Source: a virus. From it: a stretch of DNA of 26,653 bases. The position numbers were made by a program, and so were the translations under genes. The stretch is from the IMG/VR virus record IMGVR_UViG_3300030419_005890, positions 1-26,653 of that record, one strand, 5' to 3'. The notes beneath the pieces are model-generated. The model did not search any database. It saw nothing but the letters and a program-made list of their open reading frames with translations, and was not told the origin of the DNA. Positions 13,960-21,833 of the stretch are shown here, one piece after another. Each line of letters starts with the position of its first letter. Positions within the stretch are counted from its first letter, which is position 1.

Positions 13960-14153
13960 TGTTAAAAAAGATTTGGTTGATTTGGTGCAGAACAGTAGAT
14001 CATCGGATAGGTAAGACAGATGAAGATGAGCCAGATATTCCTATTTTAACTTTAAGACAAGCTCAGTTTAGTTTGTTTTTGAGAACTTTCATAATTTTAG
14101 TAAATTTAATTACGTGTTTTTTCATTGTAGCGAATATAATACATAAATGGTGA
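13959..14153 (+). CDS. Small single-pass membrane protein, unknown
   Basis: A 64-aa protein with a Trp/Lys-rich N-terminus (MLKKIWLIWCRTVDHRIGK), an acidic middle and one C-terminal transmembrane helix (FIILVNLITCFFIVANII) ending HKW. It shares one base with the SET gene stop (TAATG). Topology is probably N-in. No function assigned. Confidence 0.75.
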   Translation: MLKKIWLIWCRTVDHRIGKTDEDEPDIPILTLRQAQFSLFLRTFIILVNLITCFFIVANIIHKW

Positions 14154-14154
14154 T

Positions 14155-14226
14155 ATGAAAAGAAAACAATACGACATCATCCCAACAGACGTAGAAGGCG
14201 GAGACTATATGGTCTGGTTCTGGTAA
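14155..14226 (+). CDS. 23-aa microprotein
   Basis: The ORF MKRKQYDIIPTDVEGGDYMV..., ending in WFW, exactly fills the space between two genes. It starts two bases after one stop, and its TAA shares a base with the next ATG. This tight fit, rather than homology, is the evidence that it is translated. The last residues are aromatic (MVWFW). Unknown function. Confidence 0.5.
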   Translation: MKRKQYDIIPTDVEGGDYMVWFW

Positions 14227-14717
14227 TGAAAATAGATTTAACAGAGTCTACTCAAGCCCATATAAATTTCGCGGGACACGCTAAAGTCTCTATAGTAGGC
14301 GACAGCGCCGAATACAATGTTCGTTGGTTTAGAAGGAGAAAGGTCTCAGAGGATTATGATGAGATCGGCAGAATGGATTTAACCAATGGCCGCTGGGGAT
14401 CTTTCCCCTTTGAGGACATAGAGCAATGGAAGATAGAGTTTTGGCATGGAGACGAGCAGCAAATCTTATTTGACAATCATTTAGCAAATAAACCAGTTAT
14501 ATTAATAGCTAAAACAAAAACAAATAAAGTAGGTAAGAGTGTAGACTTTGACAAAATAAAAGAATACTGCACAAGCAAAGTAAATGAATTTAATTGTGAT
14601 TTAAAAGTATACTTTAAAGAAAGTTGTAAGTTTGATTTTACTAATTTAAATTTTAGCCCACTCAGGCTTAATGACGACATACCAGACATGTACTACGGTT
14701 TAGAAAAGGAGTTTTAA
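14226..14717 (+). CDS. Phage protein, unknown
   Basis: A 163-aa product, beta-rich at the N-terminus (KVSIVGDSAEYNVRWFRRRK, GRWGSFPFEDIEQWKIEFWH) and alpha/beta afterwards (KPVILIAKTKTN, LKVYFKESCKFDFTNLNF). No recognised family or catalytic motif. Its stop overlaps the start of the 2OG-oxygenase gene, so it opens the surface-modification gene string and may be a partner of that enzyme. Confidence 0.8.
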   Translation: MKIDLTESTQAHINFAGHAKVSIVGDSAEYNVRWFRRRKVSEDYDEIGRMDLTNGRWGSFPFEDIEQWKIEFWHGDEQQILFDNHLANKPVILIAKTKTNKVGKSVDFDKIKEYCTSKVNEFNCDLKVYFKESCKFDFTNLNFSPLRLNDDIPDMYYGLEKEF

Positions 14718-15394
14718 TGGAGAATTTAATTTACAGCAGAGACGAAGCTTTACCAAAAGACTTTTGTAATTTTGTTATAAAAAAATTCGAAGAGTCTAAT
14801 AACCAAATGGATGGCATCTCAGGAGGTGGAGTCAATAGAAAAGTAAAAGATTCCAGAGACTTAATGTTGACTACTCAACTCAATGATAAAGACTGGCAAT
14901 ACATATACGATTACTTAAGAGAAGACTTGTTGCACTCGATGGTCGAATATATGCGTATGTATCCCTTTTTAGTAGGAACGCCAGAGCATGAATTCTCAAG
15001 CGAACTTAGCTTAGTTAGGACTTGTCAAGGCAGATTTGGTGCTACACATATAGGCAACCCTCACATGCAAATGCAAAGATATATCGACCAAGGGGGTTAT
15101 CATGCTTGGCATTATGAGAACGAAGTCACAGAAGAATCTATGAAAATGAGGCAGATGGCTTTTATGTGGTATCTTAATGACGTTTTTGATGGAGGAGAAA
15201 CAGAGTTCAAATACCAAGACATTAAAGTTGAGGCTAGAGCGGGCCGCGCTGTTATTTTCCCTGCGTTTTGGACTCATGTACATAAAGGTCACAAACCCAA
15301 TAAAGAACAGAGTAAATACATAGTTACTGGTTGGATTGAAAGAATTGAGCCAGAGAATGTTTCGAGAGAGCTTTCCGAAGATTTTTTTGTGTGA
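14717..15394 (+). CDS. 2-oxoglutarate/Fe(II) oxygenase (prolyl-4-hydroxylase-like)
   Basis: A 225-aa double-stranded beta-helix dioxygenase. The core motif YHAWHYENE gives the first metal ligands H132 and E134, a Glu variant of the usual HxD. The sequence MAFMWYLNDVFDGGETEF is the typical DxxGGETxF strand. FPAFWTHVHKG supplies the distal H187, and K200 (or nearby) would bind 2-oxoglutarate. The family hydroxylates proteins or small molecules. Such enzymes are common in marine phages, with mostly unknown substrates. Here it heads the glycan island, and a degenerate paralogue lies at 19344. Confidence 0.9.
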   Translation: MENLIYSRDEALPKDFCNFVIKKFEESNNQMDGISGGGVNRKVKDSRDLMLTTQLNDKDWQYIYDYLREDLLHSMVEYMRMYPFLVGTPEHEFSSELSLVRTCQGRFGATHIGNPHMQMQRYIDQGGYHAWHYENEVTEESMKMRQMAFMWYLNDVFDGGETEFKYQDIKVEARAGRAVIFPAFWTHVHKGHKPNKEQSKYIVTGWIERIEPENVSRELSEDFFV

Positions 15395-17049
15395 AGGTAT
15401 TAAAGCATAGTTCTCCTATAATAATTCCAGCCTCTAGGTTTAGCAACTTAGAGGATTATTTATCTTCATTATCTAAGTCTAGCAGGCAAGACTTAAAAAA
15501 GACATTAGATTTTAATAAAGATCTAAATTACAAAAAAGTTGATTTTAACCCAGAGCAATGTAGGAACTATATGGACTTATGGGCTAGATGCAACAACTGG
15601 AGTTGGGGAGATTGGTATTCAGACAGAGAGCTTCAAAGCTTGCACGACAGAGGTATACTACAGTGTTTTAGTTGTGGTATAGCATATCATTTTGTTTTAA
15701 AGTGGGACAACTACATATATTGTAATGCTCCGCTTTACGATACTGATTCTTGTAGGAGAGCAGAGGTTTCCAAATGGATGTGGGTTAAACTTATTGAGTA
15801 TTGTATTGAGAATCAATGGGTAGACTATATTGATTTAATGGGGCCGGAAAACCTCAAAACTTTCGGTGAAGTAATTTCAAATAGACAACACACAAGCGAG
15901 TCCGGAGACTTCGGCTATAAATGGAAGTTTGTCCCTAAAGCTATAAAAGAAGGACAGGACAAAAGTCTGAATCACCTAGAAATTGTTTCTGATGAAACTT
16001 TTGTCTGGAAAGGTATTCATCTTCCCCCTAGGCCTACTAAACTTTTAGTGGTAGCTCATCCAGATGACGAAGCTATATTTTTTGGCGACTGGTTACTTGA
16101 AAACGCACATGAAACTAAAGTGGTTTCGCTGACAGCCTCAATGGACTATGGTATATGGCACAAAGAAAGGCATGAGACTAGGTATTATGAGTTTCAAAAT
16201 TGCATGAAAAAAGCTGGAGTGAAATACTTCGAGTGTTTAGGTATGGAAACTCCTACTCTAAACCCTCTTCAATACAGAGATGATTATAAAAATGTTTTAA
16301 AAAGAGTTAGCTGGGAAACAGACTGGCGACAAATAGTGACTCACAATCGACATGGGGAATACGGACACATGCAGCATGTGGAAACACATGAGCTAGTAAG
16401 AGACATTTTCCCAAAAGATAAGATATATGTTTATAAAAATTCAAAAGAAAAATTATCAACAGAAAGAAAACAAATACTACTAGATGAGTATCCCAGTCAG
16501 CAAAAGTATTGCATAGATGAAATAAGAACTAGCGAGTGGACAGGTTCCGATTGGTACAAGCATACTGTTGGTAAAAACATGATTGACTACGAGTCTTTAG
16601 AAAAATTAACAGAGTCTAAAAATTCTTTACTAATAACTCTTTATTGGGGAGGTCCAGTAGACCATTATACTTTCGATATGATACAAGGGCTATCCAGCGA
16701 GCTAAAACATAGAGGCCACCAAGCTGTGATATCAAGAGTACTAGAGAGTTGGCCTTGGGAAAAAGATATATTAATGGTCTTTAGAAAAGAAGATGCTGTA
16801 GAATGTATTAACAAAGGCCTCCAATTCGTTTTCATGATTAACGATGAGGTCTTATTGAATGAACAAAACTTTGAAGAATACAGAGAAATTGTTGATAAAT
16901 CAGTAAAGAGTTTCACTCAAACTTGGAAGACAAGAAACTTAATAGGAGACAGAATAAATATAGCATGGATTCCTAGACATAGAGGTTGGTATACATTGAT
17001 TAGAAAAATAGAATCACATTTATTTATGGGGCTAGTTAGCAATGATTAA
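15391..17049 (+). CDS. Three-part protein: GNAT-like / PIG-L (LmbE) deacetylase / C-terminal unknown domain
   Basis: A 552-aa product from GTG 15391 (GTGA overlap). Residues ~1-205 resemble a FemAB/BioF2-type GNAT acyltransferase (SSRQDLKKTLDF, YHFVLKWDNYIYCNAPLYD, YIDLMGPENLKTFG). Residues ~215-385 are a PIG-L/LmbE zinc deacetylase: VVAHPDDEAIFFG (H223, D225, D226) and HNRHGEYGHMQH (distal ligand H326 or H329). That family removes acetyl from N-acetylglucosamine-type sugars. Residues ~410-552 (SLLITLYWGGPVDHYTFDMI onward) look like a Rossmann or glycosyltransferase-type half domain that I cannot name. Acyl transfer plus deacetylation in one chain suggests swapping of an N-acyl group on an amino sugar. 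Confidence 0.85.
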   Translation: MKVLKHSSPIIIPASRFSNLEDYLSSLSKSSRQDLKKTLDFNKDLNYKKVDFNPEQCRNYMDLWARCNNWSWGDWYSDRELQSLHDRGILQCFSCGIAYHFVLKWDNYIYCNAPLYDTDSCRRAEVSKWMWVKLIEYCIENQWVDYIDLMGPENLKTFGEVISNRQHTSESGDFGYKWKFVPKAIKEGQDKSLNHLEIVSDETFVWKGIHLPPRPTKLLVVAHPDDEAIFFGDWLLENAHETKVVSLTASMDYGIWHKERHETRYYEFQNCMKKAGVKYFECLGMETPTLNPLQYRDDYKNVLKRVSWETDWRQIVTHNRHGEYGHMQHVETHELVRDIFPKDKIYVYKNSKEKLSTERKQILLDEYPSQQKYCIDEIRTSEWTGSDWYKHTVGKNMIDYESLEKLTESKNSLLITLYWGGPVDHYTFDMIQGLSSELKHRGHQAVISRVLESWPWEKDILMVFRKEDAVECINKGLQFVFMINDEVLLNEQNFEEYREIVDKSVKSFTQTWKTRNLIGDRINIAWIPRHRGWYTLIRKIESHLFMGLVSND

Positions 17050-17920
17050 AATAGAAAAAAATAAAAAATATTTAGTGACAGGAGGTAGCGGATTCCTAGG
17101 TCAAGAGCTTATAAAGAGAATCTTAGATCAAGGAGGCAAGGTAGTTATAGTGGCCAGAAACGAAGGAGAGTTGATCAAAACTAAACAGAAGTTCTTGAGC
17201 GAAACCTGTCGTTGGCCAGATATAGAATACTACACAGGCGACATAGCTGACAAGTTTACGCTAAGGAGGTTTAGAGATATACAAGGCATTTTTCATTTAG
17301 CTGCGTTCAAGCACGTTGGACTAGCGGAAACTCAAGCCAGAGAATGCACCCTCTCCAATGTTTTAGGTTCACTAAACGTTTTAGAACATGCGGCGGAAAC
17401 AGGAGTAGAATTTGTATTGGGCATCAGCACTGACAAAGCAGCTCAAGTTAAGGGAGTTTATGGAGCCTCGAAGTTAATAATGGAAAGGCTTTTTGCTCAG
17501 TTTGAGAAAGATTTCCCAGAGATTAAGTTTCGCACAGTCCGATACGGTAATGTTTTATACTCAACAGGATCAGTTCTCTGTAAATGGAGAGAGCTACTTA
17601 AAGAAGGCAAGGAGGTCATAGTTACTGAGGCAGGAGCCACTAGGTTCTTTTGGACTATAGATCAAGCGGTTGACTTGATTTTCGATTGCATGGAAAACGC
17701 TATCGACTGTGTTCCTTATTTACCAGAGATGAAGTCAATGAGTATTGGTAATCTTCTAGAAGCAATGGCATCTAAGTATTTACCAAAAGGAGCTGAACTT
17801 AAAATCGAATCTATTGGTCTTCAACCGGGAGAGAATCTTCACGAAAGAATACTTGAAGATGGCCCAGCGTCCGACGAAGTTCAAGAGTTTACAGTAGAGG
17901 AGATAAAAGAGCTTATATGA
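17042..17920 (+). CDS. NAD(P)-dependent sugar-nucleotide 4,6-dehydratase (PseB/CapD-like)
   Basis: A 292-aa short-chain dehydrogenase/epimerase. It has a Rossmann loop TGGSGFLGQ (13-21), the catalytic motif STDKAAQVKGVYGASK (S129/T130, D131-K132, Y140, K144), VRYGNVLYSTGSV, TRFFWTIDQAVDLI and GLQPGENLHE. The last four are the signature of inverting UDP-GlcNAc 4,6-dehydratases (PseB, FlaA1, CapD) rather than of simple 4-epimerases. It would make a 4-keto-6-deoxy sugar nucleotide, the first step toward pseudaminic acid or bacillosamine-type sugars. It is somewhat shorter than PseB at the C-terminus. It overlaps its neighbours by 8 and 4 nt. Confidence 0.9.
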   Translation: MIKIEKNKKYLVTGGSGFLGQELIKRILDQGGKVVIVARNEGELIKTKQKFLSETCRWPDIEYYTGDIADKFTLRRFRDIQGIFHLAAFKHVGLAETQARECTLSNVLGSLNVLEHAAETGVEFVLGISTDKAAQVKGVYGASKLIMERLFAQFEKDFPEIKFRTVRYGNVLYSTGSVLCKWRELLKEGKEVIVTEAGATRFFWTIDQAVDLIFDCMENAIDCVPYLPEMKSMSIGNLLEAMASKYLPKGAELKIESIGLQPGENLHERILEDGPASDEVQEFTVEEIKELI

Positions 17921-18132
17921 GCAAAAAGAAACCAAAGACAAATAAGGGCTGGTATTATAAAAATGGTAAAAAAGTTTCCACTAAAGAGAAGCATAGCGAA
18001 ACTTATAGCAATGAAGTATATAAGTATGTTAAAGAAGGTGGAGATTTAGGTGGAGCAGGTAAAGGAGACGCAGATAGAACTTCCAACAGAAACGCTTACA
18101 GAGATAACTACGAGGAAATATTCAACAAATGA
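17917..18132 (+). CDS. Small basic phage protein with GKGD motif
   Basis: A 71-aa product, Lys-rich at the N-terminus (MSKKKPKTNKGWYYKNGKK). It ends in GGAGKGDADRTSNRNAYRDN followed by YEEIFNK. The GKGDxxR...Y..NYxxIF ending recurs in tiny T4-like phage ORFans. It is held by ATGA overlaps at both ends. Function unknown. Confidence 0.8.
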   Translation: MSKKKPKTNKGWYYKNGKKVSTKEKHSETYSNEVYKYVKEGGDLGGAGKGDADRTSNRNAYRDNYEEIFNK

Positions 18133-19133
18133 GAGTAGCCATCTGTTTTGCCGGTATGCCTTACTATATTAGGCAGAACAAAGATTATTGGCTAGAGCTT
18201 ATACATAGATACAGAGCTGATGTCTATGCTAGTCTTTGGGACGAAGAAAAAATTTACCAAGACGAAGACACTATAGATTATTTTAAAAAAGTTTATAACC
18301 CTGTTTCGATTGAAGCAGAAAACCAAAAAGCACTCATAAAAAGTTTCAGATTCTTAGCAGAAGAATACAAAAAATCTCCAGATTTTTTTGATGAACCAAA
18401 ACATTTTGCCCACATAAACTCCAGACTCTACTCTACTTTGTATAAAATATGGAGAGCAAATCTATTACCTTCTTTAGCTGGCAAGAAATATGATGTTATT
18501 GTTAGAGCAGAAACTTGCAGCTCATATCCCGATATGGAAATTGTTCAAGAAAATAATTTAAGCATACCTCATTGGCATCATATCTTCAATCTCGGAGGCT
18601 ATAACTCTAGCAATATAAATAATTGGTTAGCTTTTGGTCCTCCAGACATAATGGACTATTATAGTTCTTGCTTCTTAAAACTAAGGAAGTACTACGATGA
18701 GTGCTTCGCGCAGCCTGTAGAAAGCTTTCTAAACTATCATCTTTTTCAAAGGCCGAACATAGAACTCAGGCTATTTAACAGTAGGATATACAGAAAAGGA
18801 GTTTTGAATTGGAACGGCAAGCAGCAAGCCGACGACAACACCAACGAAGTATCTAAATCTGCTTGGTACATAGACGTAAAGAATCTAGGCAAAGACTTTG
18901 ATACATCCATATCCTCTCATGTAAATTCAAGAGATTTAGATTTACACGAGATGGAAACTGCTCCAATCGAAAATAGTTGGCCCAGAAAAGAAAACACTAA
19001 CAATCAAGAAGAGTCTGGATACCAAACAATTCACAAATTCTGCCCATACAACAAAGCTAAAAACGACAGCAACTGTGGGGTAGTTAAGCAGGATAAGTAT
19101 GGCAACTGGATACCAATATACTTGACTAAATAG
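18129..19133 (+). CDS. Glycosyltransferase-like protein
   Basis: A 334-aa product beginning MRVAICFAGMPYYIRQNKDY, then YRADVYASLWDEE. It continues with a helix (LYKIWRANLL) and a YDVIVRAETCSSYPDM stretch. This layout (AICxxGxPR, DVYxxxW, YDxVxRxRxD) is seen in uncharacterised viral and capsular glycosyltransferases with a GT-A-like fold. The usual acidic DxD is not obvious: the equivalent is ETCSSYPD. The last third is Asn-rich and includes a Cys-containing tail (FCPYNKAKNDSNCG). A surface-glycan role fits its neighbours. Activity is uncertain. Confidence 0.7.
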   Translation: MRVAICFAGMPYYIRQNKDYWLELIHRYRADVYASLWDEEKIYQDEDTIDYFKKVYNPVSIEAENQKALIKSFRFLAEEYKKSPDFFDEPKHFAHINSRLYSTLYKIWRANLLPSLAGKKYDVIVRAETCSSYPDMEIVQENNLSIPHWHHIFNLGGYNSSNINNWLAFGPPDIMDYYSSCFLKLRKYYDECFAQPVESFLNYHLFQRPNIELRLFNSRIYRKGVLNWNGKQQADDNTNEVSKSAWYIDVKNLGKDFDTSISSHVNSRDLDLHEMETAPIENSWPRKENTNNQEESGYQTIHKFCPYNKAKNDSNCGVVKQDKYGNWIPIYLTK

Positions 19134-19150
19134 CGAGTTTTTGTTATAAT
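19122..19150 (+). promoter_or_regulatory. Consensus sigma70 promoter giving a leaderless transcript
   Basis: TTGACT (19122-19127) and a perfect TATAAT (19145-19150) are separated by 17 bp, overlapping the end of the glycosyltransferase-like gene. Six bases follow before the ATG at 19157. With the usual 6-8 nt from -10 to start, transcription would begin at the ATG itself. Confidence 0.85.
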
Positions 19151-19156
19151 AAGTAT

Positions 19157-19342
19157 ATGCCGCGAAAGAAAAAGGTGAAGTCTAGTATGGGCAAAAGGTA
19201 CGAAGCAGCCTTTGAGAAGATTTACAAAGAATACCCCTTATGGAAAAAACAAGCAATAGAAGAAGATTGTCCTAAAGTAACCAAACAATTAGCTCAAGAA
19301 GTCATAGAGCTTGCAGAGTCAGAAGATACGGAAGAATGGTAG
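19157..19342 (+). CDS. Small charged protein, unknown; possibly leaderless
   Basis: A 61-aa product, basic at the start (MPRKKKVKSSMGKRYEAAFE) and acidic at the end (EVIELAESEDTEEW). No family recognised. Two starts are possible. ATG 19157 sits at the predicted transcription start. ATG 19187 has AAGGTG 9-12 nt upstream and would give 51 aa. It is the first gene after the promoter at 19122-19150. Confidence 0.75.
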   Translation: MPRKKKVKSSMGKRYEAAFEKIYKEYPLWKKQAIEEDCPKVTKQLAQEVIELAESEDTEEW

Positions 19343-19343
19343 T

Positions 19344-19889
19344 ATGTATTATTTAGCAGATATAGATTCATTAGACCAAGAAGATAATAATTTAAAATTA
19401 AATGATTATTATGTTTTTAATAAAGCATTCACAGAAGAAGAATGTCTAAAAATAATTAGAGAGAATGAGGAGTCTGGCCAAGTAAGTTTCACTGACAATA
19501 ATTTTTGGATTTATGACAGACTATGCGATTTCGCAAGAGAAGCAAATAATAACTCTTGGAAGTTTAACATAAATGGAATTTCCGAACCAGCCGCACTTGA
19601 GTCTTTTGTTGAGAGAAGCTCGTATGCTCCAAGATCAGACACAGCACAAAACTTCTTTGATGATCGTAAGCAATATAGTAAGATTAGTTTTCATGTCTGT
19701 CTGTCTAAGCCTGAAGATTATGAAGGCGGAGAACATCTTATACATAATAGCGGTACTCCTGTCTACGCAAATAAAGAGCTTGGAACTTGCATATTTTTCC
19801 CTTCGTATATGATAAGCGGAGTAACTCCACTTACAAAAGGCAACAAACATTGGCTACGAGGCTTCTTTTTTGGACCGCATTTTAAGTAA
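19344..19889 (+). CDS. Degenerate 2OG-Fe(II) oxygenase-fold protein
   Basis: A 181-aa product from ATG 19344. Its upstream in-frame TTG lies inside the previous gene. The fold pattern of PiuC/prolyl-hydroxylase-like enzymes is plain: WKFNINGISEPAALESF, RKQYSKISFHVCLSKPEDYE, GGEHLI, GTCIFFPSYMISGVTPLTKG. The iron site is altered. Where YxxHxD is expected the protein reads YAPRSD (R97, D99), and where FPSxxxHxV is expected it reads FPSYMISGV (S158). Two of the three metal ligands are therefore missing, and the protein is probably not an Fe(II) oxygenase. It may be a binding protein or a regulator of the intact homologue at 14717. Confidence 0.82.
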   Translation: MYYLADIDSLDQEDNNLKLNDYYVFNKAFTEEECLKIIRENEESGQVSFTDNNFWIYDRLCDFAREANNNSWKFNINGISEPAALESFVERSSYAPRSDTAQNFFDDRKQYSKISFHVCLSKPEDYEGGEHLIHNSGTPVYANKELGTCIFFPSYMISGVTPLTKGNKHWLRGFFFGPHFK

Positions 19890-20845
19890 TGGCTGATCTT
19901 ATAGAATTCATATCTCAATCACTAGGCGACAACATAGCGTGGTCGCCTTATTGTTATGAATACCACAAGATTACCGGAAGAAAGGTAGTAGTAAAAACTA
20001 GATGGGCAGAATTATTTGACGATATAGAGGATAAAGTTAGATTCTATCCTTGTCAGAGTATTAGGCAATTCAATGAAGGAAAATCACACCCAAATGGTAT
20101 CCCAAAAGTTTTAGGTTTAGACCCAACTGCGCAGCATGAAGTAGACTGGAGGCCTCAAATAGTTAAGTCCGGTATGGGGCATATAGATAATCTTAAAAAA
20201 GTAAACTTTCATTTAAATCGTCAAACTCCGATCCAAAAACAAATATGCGAGCAGCTACGAATACCGTTTAAACAAATAGTACCTACTATATCATCTAAAA
20301 AAACAGAAGGATATAGTGCGCCAAAATCTAAATATGTTTGCATATCAGTACAAAGCACAAGTAAATGTAAATTATGGACTGAATCTGGTTGGGATAAAGT
20401 TGTAAGATTTTTAAAAACAAAAGGATATAAAGTCTTATGTATTGATCAAGATGAGTCTTGGGGCTGGAAAAACGACTTTAACTTCATACCAAAAAAAGCC
20501 GTCAATGAGACAGGAGACTTTCCAATACAAAAAAGAATTAAGCAAATAATGGGTTGCGAGTTTTTTATAGGGCTTAGTTCTGGTTTAAGTTGGCTGGCTT
20601 GGGCATTGGGCAAAAAGGTCGTGATGATTACTGGCTCTACTCTTGAAGTAAACGAGTTCGACTGTTTTAGAGTTCAGAATAAATCAGTCTGTCATGGTTG
20701 CCTTAATGATGAAGACCTAGACTCCTTTGAAGAAATAGCATGGAACTGGGCATACTGTCCAAGAGGTAAGAAATTCGAATGCAGAACTAAAATTTCTTTT
20801 GATATGGTAAAAGCAAAGATACTGGAGGCCATTAAAAGTGAATAG
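19889..20845 (+). CDS. TibC/BAHT-like autotransporter-type O-heptosyltransferase
   Basis: A 318-aa GT-B glycosyltransferase. KYVCISVQSTSKCKLW (148-163), GWDKVVRFLKTKGYKVLCID (167-186) and FFIGLSSGLSWLAWALGKKV (225-244) are the diagnostic blocks of the bacterial autotransporter heptosyltransferase family (TibC). The terminal cysteines CHGC (C268, C271), YCPRGKKFEC (C290, C298) match that family's four-cysteine iron site. Known members move heptose from ADP-heptose onto serines of autotransporter adhesins. The N-terminal beta-barrel part looks shortened compared with TibC. A LicD/nucleotidyltransferase fusion follows directly (8-nt overlap), and an HldE-like kinase lies 2.8 kb on. Confidence 0.88.
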   Translation: MADLIEFISQSLGDNIAWSPYCYEYHKITGRKVVVKTRWAELFDDIEDKVRFYPCQSIRQFNEGKSHPNGIPKVLGLDPTAQHEVDWRPQIVKSGMGHIDNLKKVNFHLNRQTPIQKQICEQLRIPFKQIVPTISSKKTEGYSAPKSKYVCISVQSTSKCKLWTESGWDKVVRFLKTKGYKVLCIDQDESWGWKNDFNFIPKKAVNETGDFPIQKRIKQIMGCEFFIGLSSGLSWLAWALGKKVVMITGSTLEVNEFDCFRVQNKSVCHGCLNDEDLDSFEEIAWNWAYCPRGKKFECRTKISFDMVKAKILEAIKSE

Positions 20846-21830
20846 CAAAGCTGTAAATATATGTCATTATATTTCAAATAAACTTCGATCAAGAAATATA
20901 GACATCTGGCTCGAATACGGTTCTGCACTTGGAGCGATAAGGGATGGAGGCATACCAGATGGAGATGACGATATTGATCTTGCTATATGGGAGAAAGATT
21001 GGGAATCTTTAGAAGAACTCCTTAATGAGCCTATACCATATTCTTGTCACTTTAAGTTTATTGGTTGTTACTCAGGTGGCTATTATCTCCACATAAAAGA
21101 GTCAGAAGGTGATAAGCCGTTCAAGATAGATATTTGGTCTTTCAACACGAACGACAGTCATGGTTGGGGAGGATCAACACAAATAAGGAGCGGAGCCTCT
21201 AATTACAGAAGAGCTTTTCGTAGTAAAGCTTATTACCAACAAAACCTTAAGACTGTACAATTTGAAGGCTTTGAATTTCTAGTGTCTAAGTATGCAGAAA
21301 AATATTTAGATTACTTATATAAAGACACGGGAGGTATGGGAACAGATTGGAGAACTACAGTCGTAAAATCAGATGAGGTGAGCAGTTGGGAGGGAGGCTT
21401 GAAATCTTATTCTTATAAAGATTCTATAACTGGATGTGCCGAAGGAGTCTTTGATCTTTTCCACAAGGGCCATGTTCGTCTTTTTAGGAAGATGAGAGAT
21501 ATATTTGATGTTGTAGTTGTAGCTGTCACACCAGATGAGATAGTAAAATCTTACAAGGAAGAGCCTATATTTGATTTCGATGAGAGAGTAGAGATGCTTG
21601 AGTCATGCAAATACGTTGATAGGGTTATATTACCAGCGGAAAACTGCATAACAACAATCAACTGGATGGAATCAAACGATATAGATTACATGGTTCATGG
21701 AGACACGGACGCAGAGTTTTTACTAAGGTGGTATTCAGAACCCATGAGTGAAAAAAGATTAGTTTTATTAAGCGAAACTAAGGACTACCATACAGAGGAC
21801 ATTAAATTACGACTTCGGAACAAAGGATAA
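20838..21830 (+). CDS. LicD-type transferase fused to a cytidylyltransferase
   Basis: A 330-aa product from GTG 20838. Residues ~1-175 are LicD-like: WLEYGSALGAIRDGGIPDGD followed by DDIDLAI, with the metal-binding acidic cluster at 43-47. LicD proteins attach phosphocholine or similar phospho-alcohols to glycans. Residues ~195-330 are a nucleotidyltransferase of the cytidylyltransferase superfamily: GVFDLFHKGHVRLFRK (HxGH at 209-212), VVVAVTPDEIVKSYK, DFDERVEMLESCKYVDRV, and the closing YHTEDIKLRL, which recalls the TxxIxxRL end of CTP:phosphoethanolamine/phosphocholine enzymes. The fusion would activate and transfer one phospho-alcohol. An HldE2-like sugar adenylyltransferase role for the second domain is the alternative. 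Confidence 0.88.
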   Translation: MNSKAVNICHYISNKLRSRNIDIWLEYGSALGAIRDGGIPDGDDDIDLAIWEKDWESLEELLNEPIPYSCHFKFIGCYSGGYYLHIKESEGDKPFKIDIWSFNTNDSHGWGGSTQIRSGASNYRRAFRSKAYYQQNLKTVQFEGFEFLVSKYAEKYLDYLYKDTGGMGTDWRTTVVKSDEVSSWEGGLKSYSYKDSITGCAEGVFDLFHKGHVRLFRKMRDIFDVVVVAVTPDEIVKSYKEEPIFDFDERVEMLESCKYVDRVILPAENCITTINWMESNDIDYMVHGDTDAEFLLRWYSEPMSEKRLVLLSETKDYHTEDIKLRLRNKG

Positions 21831-21833
21831 AAA

